Shown here piece by piece: positions 16,073-26,806 of a DNA stretch of 64,000 nt. A model generated the notes under the pieces. That model worked only from the letters and a program-made list of their open reading frames with translations, did no database searches and was not told the origin of the DNA. Both the position numbers and the translations under genes were made by a program. Every line of letters begins with the position of its first letter. Positions within the stretch are counted from its first letter, which is position 1. Source of the DNA: Sphaerotilus uruguayifluvii (lineage in GTDB: Bacteria > Pseudomonadota > Gammaproteobacteria > Burkholderiales > Burkholderiaceae_C); contig NZ_JABSNM010000012.1 of the NCBI RefSeq assembly GCF_013294065.1, positions 62,001 to 126,000 of the forward strand. Reading direction: 5' to 3'.

Positions 16073-17077
16073 ATGTCCCACAGCCCCGTCTCGCGGCCTC
16101 GCCGCACCGTGCTGGCCTCGGCGCTGGCGCTGGGCCTGCTGCCCGCGCTGTCGGTCACGCCGGCCTTTGGCCAGGCCAGTCCGGCCGCCGCACCGACCGA
16201 TCTGCGCATCGGCTTCCAGAAGGGCTCGATCGCGCTGGCGCTGCTGCGCCAGCAGGGCCTGCTGGAGCGCCGCCTGCCCGGCACCCGGGTGCGCTGGGTC
16301 GAGTTTCCGGCCGGCCCGCAGCTGCTGGAGGCGCTGGCCGTCGGCAGCATCGATGTCGGCTCCACCGGCGACGCGCCGCCGGTCTTCGCCCAGGCCGCCG
16401 GCAAGGACCTGGTCTATGTCGGCGCCGAAGCCCCGAAGCCGGATGCCTCGGCCATCCTGGTGCGCGCCGACAGCCCGATCCGCCAGGCGCGCGACCTGAA
16501 AGGCCGGCGCATCGCGCTGCAGAAGGGCTCGAGCGCGCACTACCTGCTGGTGCGCGCCGTCGAGCAGGCCGGGCTGGCCTGGGGCGACATCGAGCCGATC
16601 TGGCTGACGCCGGCCGAGGCCCGCGCCGCCTTCGAGAAGGGCTCGGTCGATGCCTGGGTGATCTGGGATCCGTACTACGCCGCCGCCGAGATCGACGGCC
16701 GGGCACGCGTGCTGCTGACCGGCCGCGCCCTGAGCGGCAACAACAGCTTCTACCTCGCCTCGCCCGGCTTCGCCGCCGACCACGGCGCGACGCTGCAGAC
16801 GCTGTTCGCCGCGCTGAGCGAATCCGACCGCCTGCTGCAGCAGGACCGCCGCGCCGCCGCGGCGCTCTACGCCGACTTCGCCGGCCTCAGCCTGAGCACG
16901 GTGCTGCGGGTGCTGTCGCGCCGGCCGCCCTCGCCGGTCGGCCCGGTCACGCCGGCCCTGGTGGCCGAGCAGCAGCGGGTCGCCGACACCTTCCACCGCC
17001 TGGGCCTGATCCCGCGCGCCATCCAGGTCGCAGCCATCGTGCGCCAGCCCGGGCAGCGCCTGGCCTCGGCACGCTGA
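16073..17077 (+). CDS. Aliphatic sulfonate ABC transporter substrate-binding protein (copy 2)
   Basis: Second SsuA homolog, 334 residues, arising by tandem duplication of the preceding gene. It shares FPAGPQLLEALAVGSIDVGSTGDAPP, LKGRRIALQKGSSAHYLLVRA and WVIWDPYYAA with it. The signal peptide contains an RR pair (RPRRTVLAS) and ends AFGQA. Divergence is greatest in the C-terminal third (residues 200-300), which in this fold contributes to ligand contacts, so a different sulfonate or sulfate ester is plausible. Shares SsuB and SsuC. Confidence 0.92.
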   Translation: MSHSPVSRPRRTVLASALALGLLPALSVTPAFGQASPAAAPTDLRIGFQKGSIALALLRQQGLLERRLPGTRVRWVEFPAGPQLLEALAVGSIDVGSTGDAPPVFAQAAGKDLVYVGAEAPKPDASAILVRADSPIRQARDLKGRRIALQKGSSAHYLLVRAVEQAGLAWGDIEPIWLTPAEARAAFEKGSVDAWVIWDPYYAAAEIDGRARVLLTGRALSGNNSFYLASPGFAADHGATLQTLFAALSESDRLLQQDRRAAAALYADFAGLSLSTVLRVLSRRPPSPVGPVTPALVAEQQRVADTFHRLGLIPRAIQVAAIVRQPGQRLASAR

Positions 17078-17119
17078 CCCGCCCGACCCCTCGAACGCCT
17101 CACGACGAACGCTCTCATC

Positions 17120-18289
17120 ATGAAGATCTTCTGGTTCATTCCCACCCACGGCGAAACCCGCTACCTCGGCACGAACCACGGCGCCCGCCAGGCCGACTTC
17201 GCCTACTTCAAGCAGGTCGCGATCGCCGCCGACAGCCTGGGCTACGAGGGCGTGCTGATCCCGACCGGCCGCTCCTGCGAGGACTCCTGGATCGTCGCGG
17301 CCAGCCTGATCGACGCGACCCGGCGGCTGAAATTCCTCGTCGCGCTGCGCCCCGGGCTGGTGGCGCCGTCGCAGTCGGCGCGCATGGCCGCGACGCTGGA
17401 CCGCCTCTCGGGCGGACGGCTGATGGTCAATCTGGTCACCGGCGGCGATCCGGGCGAGCTCGCCGGCGACGGCCAGTTCCTGAGCCACGCCGAGCGCTAT
17501 CAGGAGTCGACCGAGTTCATCCGCATCTGGAAGGAGATCATCGCCCGCTCGCACGAGGGCGAGGCCGTCGACTTCGAGGGGCGGCACCTGCGGGTCGAGG
17601 GCGCGAAGCTGCTGTACCCGACCTGGTCGCGGCCGCATCCGCCGGTCTTCTTCGGCGGCTCGTCGGAGGCCGCGCACGAGCTGGCCGCCGCCGAGGTCGA
17701 GACCTACCTCACCTGGGGCGAGCCGCCCGAGGCGGTCGCGGCCAAGGTGGCCGACGTGAAGGCGCGCGCCGCCAGGCTCGGCCGCACGCTCAAGTTCGGC
17801 ATCCGGCTGCATGTCATCGTGCGCGAGACCGAGGACGAGGCCTGGCGCGCCGCCGCCGATCTGGTCTCGCACCTGGACGAGACGACGGTCGAGGCCGCGC
17901 AGCGCAAGTTCGCGCAGATGGACTCGGCCGGCCAGCGCCGCATGGCCGAGCTGCACCGCGGCAAGTTCAACCGCGCCAACGTGCGCGAGGGCCTGGAGAT
18001 CTCGCCCAACCTGTGGGCGGGCGTCGGCCTGGTGCGTGGCGGCGCCGGCACCGCGCTGGTCGGCAGCGCGCAGCAGGTGGCCGACCGCATCAAGGAATAC
18101 GCCGCGCTGGGACTGGATCACTTCGTGCTGTCGGGCTATCCGCACCTGGACGAGGCGCACCGCTTCGCCGAGCTGGTCTTCCCGCTGCTGCCGCTGGAGC
18201 TGCGCGAGCGCCTGCCCGGCCAGGCACTGACCGGCCCCTTCGGCGAGATCGTCGCCAACAGCTTCGTGCCCAAGGTGGCGCAGAGCTGA
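17120..18289 (+). CDS. ssuD: FMNH2-dependent alkanesulfonate monooxygenase SsuD
   Basis: Luciferase-like monooxygenase of 389 residues that cleaves the C-S bond of alkanesulfonates with FMNH2 and O2, releasing sulfite and an aldehyde. The protein follows E. coli SsuD closely: [25 protein letters not shown] (conserved cysteine at residue 53), [16 protein letters not shown] (conserved histidine) and [13 protein letters not shown] (conserved arginine), ending KVAQS. It has a short insert near 280 relative to E. coli. Sits between the binding proteins and the permease; its flavin comes from the divergent ssuE product. Confidence 0.96.
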   Translation: MKIFWFIPTHGETRYLGTNHGARQADFAYFKQVAIAADSLGYEGVLIPTGRSCEDSWIVAASLIDATRRLKFLVALRPGLVAPSQSARMAATLDRLSGGRLMVNLVTGGDPGELAGDGQFLSHAERYQESTEFIRIWKEIIARSHEGEAVDFEGRHLRVEGAKLLYPTWSRPHPPVFFGGSSEAAHELAAAEVETYLTWGEPPEAVAAKVADVKARAARLGRTLKFGIRLHVIVRETEDEAWRAAADLVSHLDETTVEAAQRKFAQMDSAGQRRMAELHRGKFNRANVREGLEISPNLWAGVGLVRGGAGTALVGSAQQVADRIKEYAALGLDHFVLSGYPHLDEAHRFAELVFPLLPLELRERLPGQALTGPFGEIVANSFVPKVAQS

Positions 18290-18316
18290 CGCGCCGCGCG
18301 ACGCAGGAGACCGTCC

Positions 18317-19117
18317 ATGACGACATCCGAACCCCGACGCGCGGGCCACGGGCAGCGGCTCCTGCCCTGGCTGGTGCCGCTGCTGATCCTGCTCGGCTGG
18401 GAGGCCGCCTCGCTCTCGGGCTGGCTGTCCAGCCGGGTGCTGCCGGAGCCGCTGGCGGTGGCGAGTGCCTTCGTCCGCCTCGCGCTGTCGGGCGAGCTGC
18501 TGGAACACGTGCTGGTGAGCACCCGGCGCGCGCTGCTGGGCTTTGCCATCGGCGGCAGCGCCGGGCTGCTGCTGGGCCTGCTGACCGGCACCTTCCGCCG
18601 GGCTGAGACGCTGCTCGACTCGACGCTGCAGATGGTGCGCAACATCCCGCCGCTGGCGCTGATTCCACTGGTGATCCTGTGGTTCGGCATCGACGAGACC
18701 GCCAAGCTCTTCCTGGTGGCGCTGGGCGTGTTCTTCCCCGTCTACCTCAACACCTTCCACGGCATCCGCTCGGTGGACAAGGGGCTGATCGAGATGGCGC
18801 GCAGCTACGGCCTCTCCGGCCGGGCGCTCTACGCGCAGGTCATCCTGCCGGGCGCGCTGCCCTCGATCCTGGTGGGCGTGCGCTTCTCGCTCGGGCTGAT
18901 GTGGGTGCTGCTGATCGTGGCCGAGACCATTTCCGCCCAGGCCGGCATCGGCTACCTGACGATGAACGCCCGCGAGTTCCTGCAGACCGACGTGGTGCTG
19001 GTGGGCATCCTGCTCTACGCGCTGCTGGGCAAGCTGGCGGACCTGCTGGCCCGGGCGCTGGAGCGCCGCTGGCTGCGCTGGCATCCGGGCTACGCCCGCC
19101 CGGGCGCCCGCGCCTGA
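18317..19117 (+). CDS. ssuC: Sulfonate ABC transporter permease SsuC
   Basis: Inner-membrane permease of 266 residues with about six membrane helices. The EAA loop that docks to the ATPase is seen as [45 protein letters not shown] and [11 protein letters not shown] are typical of SsuC/TauC. A ribosome site (AGGAGA) precedes the ATG. It works with SsuB and either of the two SsuA proteins. Confidence 0.94.
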   Translation: MTTSEPRRAGHGQRLLPWLVPLLILLGWEAASLSGWLSSRVLPEPLAVASAFVRLALSGELLEHVLVSTRRALLGFAIGGSAGLLLGLLTGTFRRAETLLDSTLQMVRNIPPLALIPLVILWFGIDETAKLFLVALGVFFPVYLNTFHGIRSVDKGLIEMARSYGLSGRALYAQVILPGALPSILVGVRFSLGLMWVLLIVAETISAQAGIGYLTMNAREFLQTDVVLVGILLYALLGKLADLLARALERRWLRWHPGYARPGARA

Positions 19118-19136
19118 TTCCTTCGCTGATCCGATC

Positions 19137-20012
19137 ATGACCCTGACTCTGAAGCTGTCCGCCCCACCCGCGCCGCCCGTCGCGCCCCGCACGCTGCAGC
19201 GCAGCCGGCCGGCGCCCGAGCACGGCCTGTCGGTCGAGCTCGCCGGCCTGGGCAAGTCCTACGGCGCGCGGCGCATCCTGGGCGAGGCCGAGGCCGGCCT
19301 GGACCTGCGCATCGCGCCGGGCGAGTTCGTCGCCATCGTCGGGCGCAGCGGCTGCGGCAAGAGCACGCTGCTGCGCCTGGTCGCCGGGCTGGAGACGGCC
19401 GACACCGGCCGGCTGGCCCTCGGCGGCGACACCGGCGACGCGGCCCGCGCCGACCTGCGCATCATGTTCCAGGACGCGCGGCTGCTGCCCTGGAAGCGCG
19501 TGATCGACAACGTCCGCCTCGGGCTGGACGGCGAGGCCGGGCGCACGCGCGCCGCCGAGGCGCTGGCGCAGGTCGGCCTGGCCGACCGGGCAGGCGACTG
19601 GCCGGCGGTGCTCTCGGGCGGCCAGCGCCAGCGCGTCGCGCTGGCCCGCGCGCTGGTGCACCGCCCGCGCCTGCTGCTGCTCGACGAGCCGCTGGGCGCG
19701 CTCGACGCGCTGACCCGCATCGAGATGCACCGGCTGATCGAGTCGCTGTGGCTCGCGCACGGCTTCACCGCGCTGCTGGTCACGCACGACGTGGCCGAGG
19801 CGGTGGCGCTGGCCGACCGGGTGCTGCTGGTCGAGGACGGCCGCATCGCGCTGGACCGCCGCATCGACCTGCCGCGACCGCGCTCGCACGGCGCGCCCGC
19901 CTTCGCCGCGCTGGAGGACGAGATCCTCGGCCGCGTGCTGCAGCGTCCGGGCCACGAGCAGCCGGCCCCTGTGGCACCGCTGGCGCCGCAGGCGCTGCGC
20001 TGGGCCATCTGA
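19137..20012 (+). CDS. ssuB: Sulfonate ABC transporter ATPase SsuB
   Basis: ABC ATPase of 291 residues. Walker [10 protein letters not shown] (about residue 65), Q-loop [12 protein letters not shown], signature LSGGQRQRV and Walker [13 protein letters not shown] are intact; the H-loop is VTHDVAEA. An N-terminal Pro-rich extension of 35 residues is longer than in E. coli SsuB; an internal start closer to the domain is possible but no better ribosome site is seen. Last gene of the ssu operon. Confidence 0.94.
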   Translation: MTLTLKLSAPPAPPVAPRTLQRSRPAPEHGLSVELAGLGKSYGARRILGEAEAGLDLRIAPGEFVAIVGRSGCGKSTLLRLVAGLETADTGRLALGGDTGDAARADLRIMFQDARLLPWKRVIDNVRLGLDGEAGRTRAAEALAQVGLADRAGDWPAVLSGGQRQRVALARALVHRPRLLLLDEPLGALDALTRIEMHRLIESLWLAHGFTALLVTHDVAEAVALADRVLLVEDGRIALDRRIDLPRPRSHGAPAFAALEDEILGRVLQRPGHEQPAPVAPLAPQALRWAI

Positions 20013-20040
20013 CCCCTCGGAGACGCGGTCGACGGCACAT

Positions 20041-20057
20041 CGCATATTCGATATGCG
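20041..20057. promoter_or_regulatory. Palindrome upstream of sbp-cysTWA
   Basis: Perfect inverted repeat with arms CGCATAT and ATATGCG around TCG, followed at 20059-20063 by ATAAG. It lies 25 bases upstream of the -35 element of the sulfate operon promoter, where a LysR-type activator such as CysB would bind. The region 20041-20085 is AT-rich compared with flanks. Confidence 0.55.
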
Positions 20058-20081
20058 CATAAGCAACCAACAAAAAATGCG

Positions 20082-20110
20082 TTGTCCGCAGAACGAGCGG
20101 GTTCTAGGAT
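20082..20110 (+). promoter_or_regulatory. Promoter of sbp-cysTWA operon
   Basis: TTGTCC (20082-20087) and TAGGAT (20105-20110) with a 17-bp spacer. The 12 bases TTGTCCGCAGAA differ by one base from those of the orphan sulfate-binding protein promoter at 12259. The agreement in both sequence and spacing supports this as the true promoter. Confidence 0.65.
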
Positions 20111-20144
20111 CCGGGCCATTCTCCAGCTCGCCCGTCCGAAGACC

Positions 20145-21161
20145 ATGCCGCAACCGACCCGCCGCCATCTCCTGCGCTCCGCCACCGCCGTCGCCGGCCT
20201 GCTGATGCTGGGCGCCGCGCAGGCCGCGGCGCCTGCGCTGCTCAACGTCAGCTACGACGTCTCGCGCGAGTTCTACAAGGACTACAACAAGGCCTTCGCC
20301 GCGCAGTGGAAGAAGACCACCGGCGAGGACATCGTGCTGAACCAGTCGCACGGCGGCTCGAGCAAGCAGGCGCGCAGCGTCATCGAGGGCCTGGAGGCCG
20401 ACGTCATCACGATGAACCAGGCGCTGGACATCGAGGTGGTCGCCGACAAGGGGCTGATCGCCGCCGACTGGGCCAAACGGCTGCCCAACAACGCCGCGCC
20501 GACCAGCTCGCTCACCATCTTCCTGGTGCGCAAGGGCAACCCCAAGGGCGTGAAGGACTGGGCCGACCTGGCCCGCGCGGGCACCTCGGTCGTCATCCCC
20601 AACCCGAAGGTGACCGGCAACGGCCGCTACGGCTACCTGGCCGCCTGGGGCTCGGTGATCAAGTCGGGCGGCACGCCGGCGCAGGCGCGCGAGCTGACGC
20701 AGAAGATCTTCGCCAACGTGCCGGTCTTCGACGGCGGCGGCCGCGCCGCCACCACGACCTTCGCGCAGCGCGGCATCGGCGACGTGCTGGTGACCTTCGA
20801 GAGCGAGGTGCAGTCCATCGTCGAGGAGTTCGGCAAGAACTTCGACATGGTCTATCCGAAGAGCACCGTGCTGGCCGAGAACCCGGTCGCGGTGGTCGAC
20901 AAGGTCGTCGACCGCAAGGGCACGCGCAAGGCCGCCGAGGCCTACCTGAAGTACCTCTGGAGCGAGGAAGCCCAGGAGATCGCCGCGAAGCACAACCTGC
21001 GCGTGCGCGACCCGAAGGTGGCGGCGAAGTACGCCAAGGATTTCCCGGCCGTGCCGACCTTCACCGTCGACGAGGTCTTCGGCGGCTGGAAGAAGGCGCA
21101 GGCCGAGCACTTCAACGACGGCGGCATCTACGACCAGATCCTCGGCGCCGCGCGCCGCTGA
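20145..21161 (+). CDS. sbp: Sulfate ABC transporter substrate-binding protein
   Basis: Periplasmic binding protein of 338 residues. The N-terminus TRRHLLRSATAVAGLLML resembles a twin-arginine signal peptide and ends near AQAAA. The mature part shares LLNVSYDVSREFY, SHGGSSKQARSVIEGLEADVIT and [16 protein letters not shown] with the orphan copy at 12325. It heads the operon with cysT, cysW and cysA and is the main sulfate or thiosulfate receptor. The ATG at 20145 lies 34 bases after the -10 element, which favours it over an upstream TTG start that would overlap the promoter. Confidence 0.93.
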   Translation: MPQPTRRHLLRSATAVAGLLMLGAAQAAAPALLNVSYDVSREFYKDYNKAFAAQWKKTTGEDIVLNQSHGGSSKQARSVIEGLEADVITMNQALDIEVVADKGLIAADWAKRLPNNAAPTSSLTIFLVRKGNPKGVKDWADLARAGTSVVIPNPKVTGNGRYGYLAAWGSVIKSGGTPAQARELTQKIFANVPVFDGGGRAATTTFAQRGIGDVLVTFESEVQSIVEEFGKNFDMVYPKSTVLAENPVAVVDKVVDRKGTRKAAEAYLKYLWSEEAQEIAAKHNLRVRDPKVAAKYAKDFPAVPTFTVDEVFGGWKKAQAEHFNDGGIYDQILGAARR

Positions 21162-21192
21162 GTCCGGCCCTCTCTTCACGACTTCCCCCGCC

Positions 21193-22026
21193 ATGCTGTT
21201 CTCCCGCGCGCTGCTGCGCCGTCACAGCGTGCTGCCCGGCTTCGACCTCGCGCTGGGCTTCACGCTGCTCTATCTGAGCCTGGTCGTCCTGATCCCGCTG
21301 GCGGCGGCCTTCCTGAAGGCTGCGTCGATGACCGGGCCGGCCTTCTGGGACGCGATCTCCTCGCCGCGCGTGGTCGCGTCCTACCGGCTGACCTTCGGCG
21401 CCTCGCTGGCGGCCGCCGCGATCAACGCGGTCTTCGGGCTGCTGATCGCCTGGGTGCTGGTGCGCTACGACTTCCCGTTCAAGCGGCTGATCGACGCGCT
21501 GGTGGACCTGCCCTTCGCGCTGCCGACCGCGGTGGCCGGCATCACGCTGACCGCGCTCTATGCCGAGAACGGCCTGATCGGCCAGTGGCTGCCGTTCAAG
21601 GTCAGCTTCACGCCGGTCGGCGTCTTCGTGGCGCTGCTGTTCATCGGCCTGCCCTTCGTGGTGCGCACGCTGCAGCCGGTGCTGGAAGACCTGTCGAAGG
21701 AATACGAGGAGGCCGCCGCGACGCTGGGCGCCGACCGCTGGCAGACCTTCCGCCTGGTGATCCTGCCGATCCTGCTGCCGGCGCTGACCACCGGCTTCGC
21801 GCTGGCCTTCGCCCGCGCGCTGGGCGAGTACGGCTCGGTGATATTCATCGCCGGCAACCTGCCGATGGTCAGCGAGATCACGCCGCTGATGATCATCAGC
21901 AAGCTCGAGCAGTACGACGTGCCCGGCGCCACCGCCATCGCCGTCGTGATGCTGGCCATGAGCTTCGTGATGCTGCTGGTCATCAACCTGCTGCAGGCCT
22001 GGACGCGCAAGCGCCAGGGCCAGTGA
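21193..22026 (+). CDS. cysT: Sulfate ABC transporter permease CysT
   Basis: Inner-membrane permease of 277 residues with six membrane segments; also called CysU. The first segment follows VLPGFDLALGFTLLYLSLVVL and the EAA loop reads EEAAATLGADRWQTFRLVILP. It pairs with CysW to form the channel of the sulfate transporter. It lies 31 bases after sbp and 15 bases before cysW in one operon. Confidence 0.95.
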   Translation: MLFSRALLRRHSVLPGFDLALGFTLLYLSLVVLIPLAAAFLKAASMTGPAFWDAISSPRVVASYRLTFGASLAAAAINAVFGLLIAWVLVRYDFPFKRLIDALVDLPFALPTAVAGITLTALYAENGLIGQWLPFKVSFTPVGVFVALLFIGLPFVVRTLQPVLEDLSKEYEEAAATLGADRWQTFRLVILPILLPALTTGFALAFARALGEYGSVIFIAGNLPMVSEITPLMIISKLEQYDVPGATAIAVVMLAMSFVMLLVINLLQAWTRKRQGQ

Positions 22027-22041
22027 GAACGGAGCCTGACG

Positions 22042-22920
22042 ATGAGCGGCCCCTCCCTTTCCCCGCGCGCCGTGACCGGCGCCACCACCGAGCCGGCCTG
22101 GCTGCGGCGCACGCTGATCGCGGTGGCGCTGCTGTTCCTGACGCTGTTCCTGTTCGTGCCGCTGGCCACCGTCTTCTTCGAGGCCCTGAAGAAGGGCTGG
22201 GACGTCTACCTGGCGGCCATCGTCGAGGACGACGCGCGCTCGGCCATCCGGCTGACCCTGATCGCCGCGGCGATCTCGGTGCCGCTGAACCTGGTCTTCG
22301 GCGTGGCCGCGGCCTGGTGCATCGCCAAGTTCGACTTCCGGGGCAAGAGCCTGCTGCTGACCCTCATCGACCTGCCCTTCTCGGTCAGCCCGGTGATCGC
22401 CGGCCTGATCTTCGTGCTGGTGTTCGGCCTGCAGGGCTGGTTCGGCGAGTGGTTGCGCGACCATGACCTGAAGGTGATCTTCGCGGTGCCGGGCATCGTG
22501 CTGGCCACCGTCTTCATCACCTTCCCCTTCGTGGCGCGCGAGCTGATCCCGCTGATGCAGGCGCAGGGCCGCGAGCAGGAAGAGGCCGCCGTGGTGCTGG
22601 GCGCCAGCGGCTGGCAGGTGTTCCGGCGCGTGACGCTGCCCAACATCAAGTGGGCGCTGCTGTACGGCGTGATCCTGTGCAATGCCCGCGCGATGGGCGA
22701 GTTCGGCGCCGTCTCGGTGGTGTCGGGCCACATCCGCGGCCAGACCAACACGATGCCGCTGCACATCGAGATCCTCTACAACGAATACCAGTTCGCGGCG
22801 GCCTTTGCGGTGTCGTCGCTGCTGGCCGGGCTGGCGCTGGTCACGCTCGGACTGAAATACCTGGTCGAGCGGCGGGTGAAGGCGCAGCTGAGCAGCGCCC
22901 GCCAGGACGACACGCACTGA
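22042..22920 (+). CDS. cysW: Sulfate ABC transporter permease CysW
   Basis: Second permease subunit, 292 residues. Distinguishing CysW features are [17 protein letters not shown], the EAA loop [21 protein letters not shown] and [21 protein letters not shown]. Six membrane helices are predicted. Acts with CysT, CysA and the binding proteins in sulfate uptake. Confidence 0.95.
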   Translation: MSGPSLSPRAVTGATTEPAWLRRTLIAVALLFLTLFLFVPLATVFFEALKKGWDVYLAAIVEDDARSAIRLTLIAAAISVPLNLVFGVAAAWCIAKFDFRGKSLLLTLIDLPFSVSPVIAGLIFVLVFGLQGWFGEWLRDHDLKVIFAVPGIVLATVFITFPFVARELIPLMQAQGREQEEAAVVLGASGWQVFRRVTLPNIKWALLYGVILCNARAMGEFGAVSVVSGHIRGQTNTMPLHIEILYNEYQFAAAFAVSSLLAGLALVTLGLKYLVERRVKAQLSSARQDDTH

Positions 22921-22939
22921 ACCGCCACCGCGAGACGCC

Positions 22940-24022
<1,083 letters not shown>

Positions 24023-24030
24023 GGCGGGCG

Positions 24031-25002
24031 TCAGAGGGCGAAGTCGTCGCCCTCGTCCTCGCCGCCGGCGGCCTCGCGCATCGCGCGCTCGACCAGCTCC
24101 GGCGTCAGCGGCGGCGCGAAGCAGCGGATGAACTCGTAGGCGTAGCGGCGCAGGTAGATGCCGCGGCGCAGCGCCAGCCGGGTCATGCTCGCGGCGAAGA
24201 GGTGGCGCGCGTCGATGGCGCGCAGGCCCAGGTCGCGGGTCTCGTCGTGGGCGATCGACGCCACCAGGCCGACGCCCATGCCGAGCTCGACGTAGGTCTT
24301 GATGACGTCGGCGTCCATCGCCGCCAGCACGACGTCGGGCTTCAGGCCGTGGCGTGCGAAGGCCTCGTCGATGTGCGAGCGGCCGGTGTAGCCGCCCTCG
24401 TAGGTGATCAGCGGGAAATCCGCCAGCCGGCGCAGCGTGAGCGTGCGGCCCTGGTCGGCCTCCTGCGCCAGCACATGGCCGCTCGGCACCACCACCACAT
24501 GGGTCCAGCTGTAGCACGGCAGCGCCACCAGGCCCTCGGTCTCGGCCAGCATCTCGGTGGCGATGCCGATGTCGGCCTCGCCCGAGAGCAGCATCTGCGC
24601 CACCTGCTGCGGCGAGCCCTGGTGCATCTGCAGCACCACCTGCGGGTGGGTGGCTCGGAAGTCGCGCACCGCCGGCGGCAGCGCATAGCGCGCCTGCGAG
24701 TGGGTCGCGGCGATGACGAGCAGGCCGCGGTCCTGCGCGGCGAAGTCCTGGCCGGCGCGGCGCAGGTTGTCGGCCTCCATCAGCATGCGCTCGACGATGG
24801 GCAGCACCACCTCGCCCGGCGGCGTGAGCCCGGTGAGCCGCTTGCCGGCCCGCACGAAGATCTCCACGCCCAGCTCGGTCTCGAGCTCGCGGATCTGGCG
24901 GCTGACGCCGGGCTGCGAGGTGTGCAGCGCCTGGGCCACCTCGGTCAGGTTGAAGCCGCGACGCACGGTCTCGCGGACGGAACGCAGTTGCTGGAAGTTC
25001 AC
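24031..25002 (-). CDS. cysB: LysR-family sulfur regulator CysB
   Basis: LysR-type activator of 323 residues. The N-terminal helix-turn-helix reads [21 protein letters not shown], the exact style of CysB and Cbl; the rest is the periplasmic-binding-protein-like effector domain, which in CysB binds N-acetylserine. I use the GTG at 25002 because the next residues [10 protein letters not shown] are the usual CysB N-terminus; a TTG at 25041 would add 13 residues. It is convergent with the sulfate operon and probably controls that operon, the ssu genes and the orphan sbp. Confidence 0.9.
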   Translation of the reverse strand: MNFQQLRSVRETVRRGFNLTEVAQALHTSQPGVSRQIRELETELGVEIFVRAGKRLTGLTPPGEVVLPIVERMLMEADNLRRAGQDFAAQDRGLLVIAATHSQARYALPPAVRDFRATHPQVVLQMHQGSPQQVAQMLLSGEADIGIATEMLAETEGLVALPCYSWTHVVVVPSGHVLAQEADQGRTLTLRRLADFPLITYEGGYTGRSHIDEAFARHGLKPDVVLAAMDADVIKTYVELGMGVGLVASIAHDETRDLGLRAIDARHLFAASMTRLALRRGIYLRRYAYEFIRCFAPPLTPELVERAMREAAGGEDEGDDFAL

Positions 25003-25041
25003 CGCGGGATTGTTGGCCCGCACGCTTGTGCGATCAACCAA

Positions 25042-25110
25042 CGATTCCTTGGATCGTCATGCGAAAAACGGATAAGAGGCGGCAGCGGGCCGCTCTGGCA
25101 CACTGCCGCC
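25042..25110. promoter_or_regulatory. Divergent cysB / thioredoxin control region
   Basis: Gap between divergent genes. Contains an imperfect dyad ACGAT-TCCTTGG-ATCGT (25041-25057), a good position for autoregulation by a LysR protein, and ATAAG at 25072-25076, a short motif also present upstream of ssuA (14958) and sbp (20059). No confident -35/-10 pair is seen. Confidence 0.4.
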
Positions 25111-25494
25111 ATGACGTCCGCCGAACCGATCTCCGTCGTCTGCCTGTGCGCCGGCTGGTGCACCACCTGCCAGGCCTATGGCGCGACCTTCGCGCAGCTG
25201 GCGCGCGACTGGCCGCAGGCGCGCTTCGCCTGGATCGACATCGAGGAGCACAGCGATGCGCTCGGCGACGCGGCGCTCGACATCGAGAACTTTCCGACCG
25301 TGATGGTGCTGCGTGGCGCGCGGCCGCTGTTCTTCGGCACGATCCTGCCGCATGCGGGCACGCTGGCGCGGCTGGTGCAGTCGGCGGTCGAGGGCGGCGC
25401 CACGCAGGCGGTCGACGCCGCCGGCCACGAGCTGGCCGCGCCGGTGGCGGCGCTGCTCGCTCAGGGCGTCGGCGGCGTCGGAACGGCAGCGTAG
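25111..25494 (+). CDS. Thioredoxin-family protein
   Basis: Small cytoplasmic thioredoxin-fold protein of 127 residues. The active-site motif is WCTTC near residue 17, the cis-proline is in [10 protein letters not shown], and a C-terminal helix follows. It is not a standard TrxA, which has WCGPC, so its redox potential or partner will differ. It is divergent from cysB, suggesting a possible link to sulfur metabolism. Its last 34 bases overlap the end of the convergent phosphatase gene. Confidence 0.85.
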   Translation: MTSAEPISVVCLCAGWCTTCQAYGATFAQLARDWPQARFAWIDIEEHSDALGDAALDIENFPTVMVLRGARPLFFGTILPHAGTLARLVQSAVEGGATQAVDAAGHELAAPVAALLAQGVGGVGTAA

Positions 25495-26192
25495 CGCACG
25501 CTCAGCGACACCGTCGAGGGCTGGGCCGGCAGGCCGGCCAGGTGCGCGTCGTCGGCCCAGACCTCGATCGCCAGCGCGCCGGCCTGCCAGCTCAGCCGGT
25601 TCAGGCCCGCGTTCGGGATCGTACAGGCGCGTGCGCTCGACAGCGGCTGGCCCTGGACGCGGCGCCAGAGCATGTCGAGCACGCCGCCGTGCGTCACCAC
25701 CAGCACCCACTGGCCGGGATGGCGAGCCGCCAGCGCATCGAGCGCGCCGGTCACCCGCGCCGAGAAGGCGCGCACGCTCTCGCCGCCGGGCAGCGCGAAG
25801 TCGGCGTCCTGGCGCAGCCACTGCTGCCACAGCGCGCCGTGGCGCGCCATCACCTCCTCGGCCGTCAGCCCCTCGAACAGGCCGAAGCCCTGCTCGCGCC
25901 AGACCGGATCGACCTCGGGCTGGACCCCGAGCCGCGCCAGCAGCGGCGCGGCGGTCTGGCGCACCCGCATCAGATCGCTGGTGACGACCGCGTCGAAGCG
26001 CTCGCCGGCCAGGCGCTCGGCCAGGCGCTCGGCCTGCCGCAGGCCGGTGTCGTTGAGCGGCACGTCGAGCTGGCCCTGGAAACGGTGGCTGCGGTTCGAG
26101 TCGGTCTCGCCGTGGCGGACCAGCGTGAGCCGCGTCGCCGGCATCGGAGCGGGAACGGGAGCGGCCATCGTCGTCGGCGTGAGGTGCGTCAT
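25461..26192 (-). CDS. Histidine phosphatase family protein
   Basis: Phosphatase of 243 residues in the phosphoglycerate-mutase-like superfamily. The catalytic RHG motif is [20 protein letters not shown] with the nucleophilic histidine at residue 27, and the second histidine is in [14 protein letters not shown]. Length and motifs fit the GpmB/CobC group of broad phosphatases rather than glycolytic mutase. Starts at 26168 (MAAPVP) are also possible. Overlaps the thioredoxin gene tail to tail. Confidence 0.85.
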   Translation of the reverse strand: MTHLTPTTMAAPVPAPMPATRLTLVRHGETDSNRSHRFQGQLDVPLNDTGLRQAERLAERLAGERFDAVVTSDLMRVRQTAAPLLARLGVQPEVDPVWREQGFGLFEGLTAEEVMARHGALWQQWLRQDADFALPGGESVRAFSARVTGALDALAARHPGQWVLVVTHGGVLDMLWRRVQGQPLSSARACTIPNAGLNRLSWQAGALAIEVWADDAHLAGLPAQPSTVSLSVRYAAVPTPPTP

Positions 26193-26354
26193 GGCCCGCC
26201 AGTATGCGGGTCCGCCCTGTCGCGCGTGCCAAGGGAAGGCCGGGTCGACGCTGCCATAATCCGCCGACTCCGCACCTGCCGTGCGGTATTGGCGGACAGC
26301 CGTCCGATCTTCATTCCCGTCCGATCCCCGTTCGATCACCACCGAGACCCGATC

Positions 26355-26804
26355 ATGGCCGACACCCAAGACGCGCAACCCGTTTTCCAGATCCAGCGCG
26401 TGTACCTGAAGGACCTGTCGCTGGAGCAGCCGAACTCGCCGCAGATCCTCGTCGAGCAGGGCCAGCCGTCCGTCGACATCAACCTGGCCGTCGAGGTCCA
26501 GCCGGTGGTCGACGGCATCTATGAAGTCGCGGTGACCGCCACCGTGACGACCAAGGTCGGCGAGCGCACCCTGTTCCTGTGCGAGGCCAAGGAAGCCGGC
26601 ATCTTCGAGATCCGCAACATCGACGAGGACCAGATGCAGCCGATCCTGGGCATCGCCTGCCCGGGCATCGTCTACCCCTACCTGCGCGCCGTCGTGGCCG
26701 ACACCGTCACCCGCGCCGGCTTCCCGCCGGTGCATCTGGCCGAGGTCAACTTCCAGGCGATGTACGAAGCCCAGCAGCAGGGCAACGGCGCGCTGAACGC
26801 CTGA
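26355..26804 (+). CDS. secB: Protein-export chaperone SecB
   Basis: Tetrameric cytoplasmic chaperone of 149 residues that keeps preproteins unfolded and hands them to SecA. Motifs [20 protein letters not shown] and [35 protein letters not shown] are diagnostic. It is 2 bases upstream of gpsA, as in most proteobacteria. In many Burkholderiales a glutaredoxin gene precedes secB; here a divergent phosphatase takes that place. CATAAT at about 26257 is a possible -10 element. Confidence 0.97.
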   Translation: MADTQDAQPVFQIQRVYLKDLSLEQPNSPQILVEQGQPSVDINLAVEVQPVVDGIYEVAVTATVTTKVGERTLFLCEAKEAGIFEIRNIDEDQMQPILGIACPGIVYPYLRAVVADTVTRAGFPPVHLAEVNFQAMYEAQQQGNGALNA

Positions 26805-26806
26805 CG

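Noticed and set aside
16037-19255. Very long open frame on the minus strand opposite the ssu genes
   Set aside because: It is a by-product of high GC and codon bias; its translation is rich in Arg, Ala, Gly and Gln without domains, while the plus strand encodes clear ssu proteins.
25003-25041. TTG start for cysB at 25041
   Set aside because: It adds 13 residues not typical of CysB and lies in the regulatory gap; the GTG at 25002 gives the normal N-terminus.
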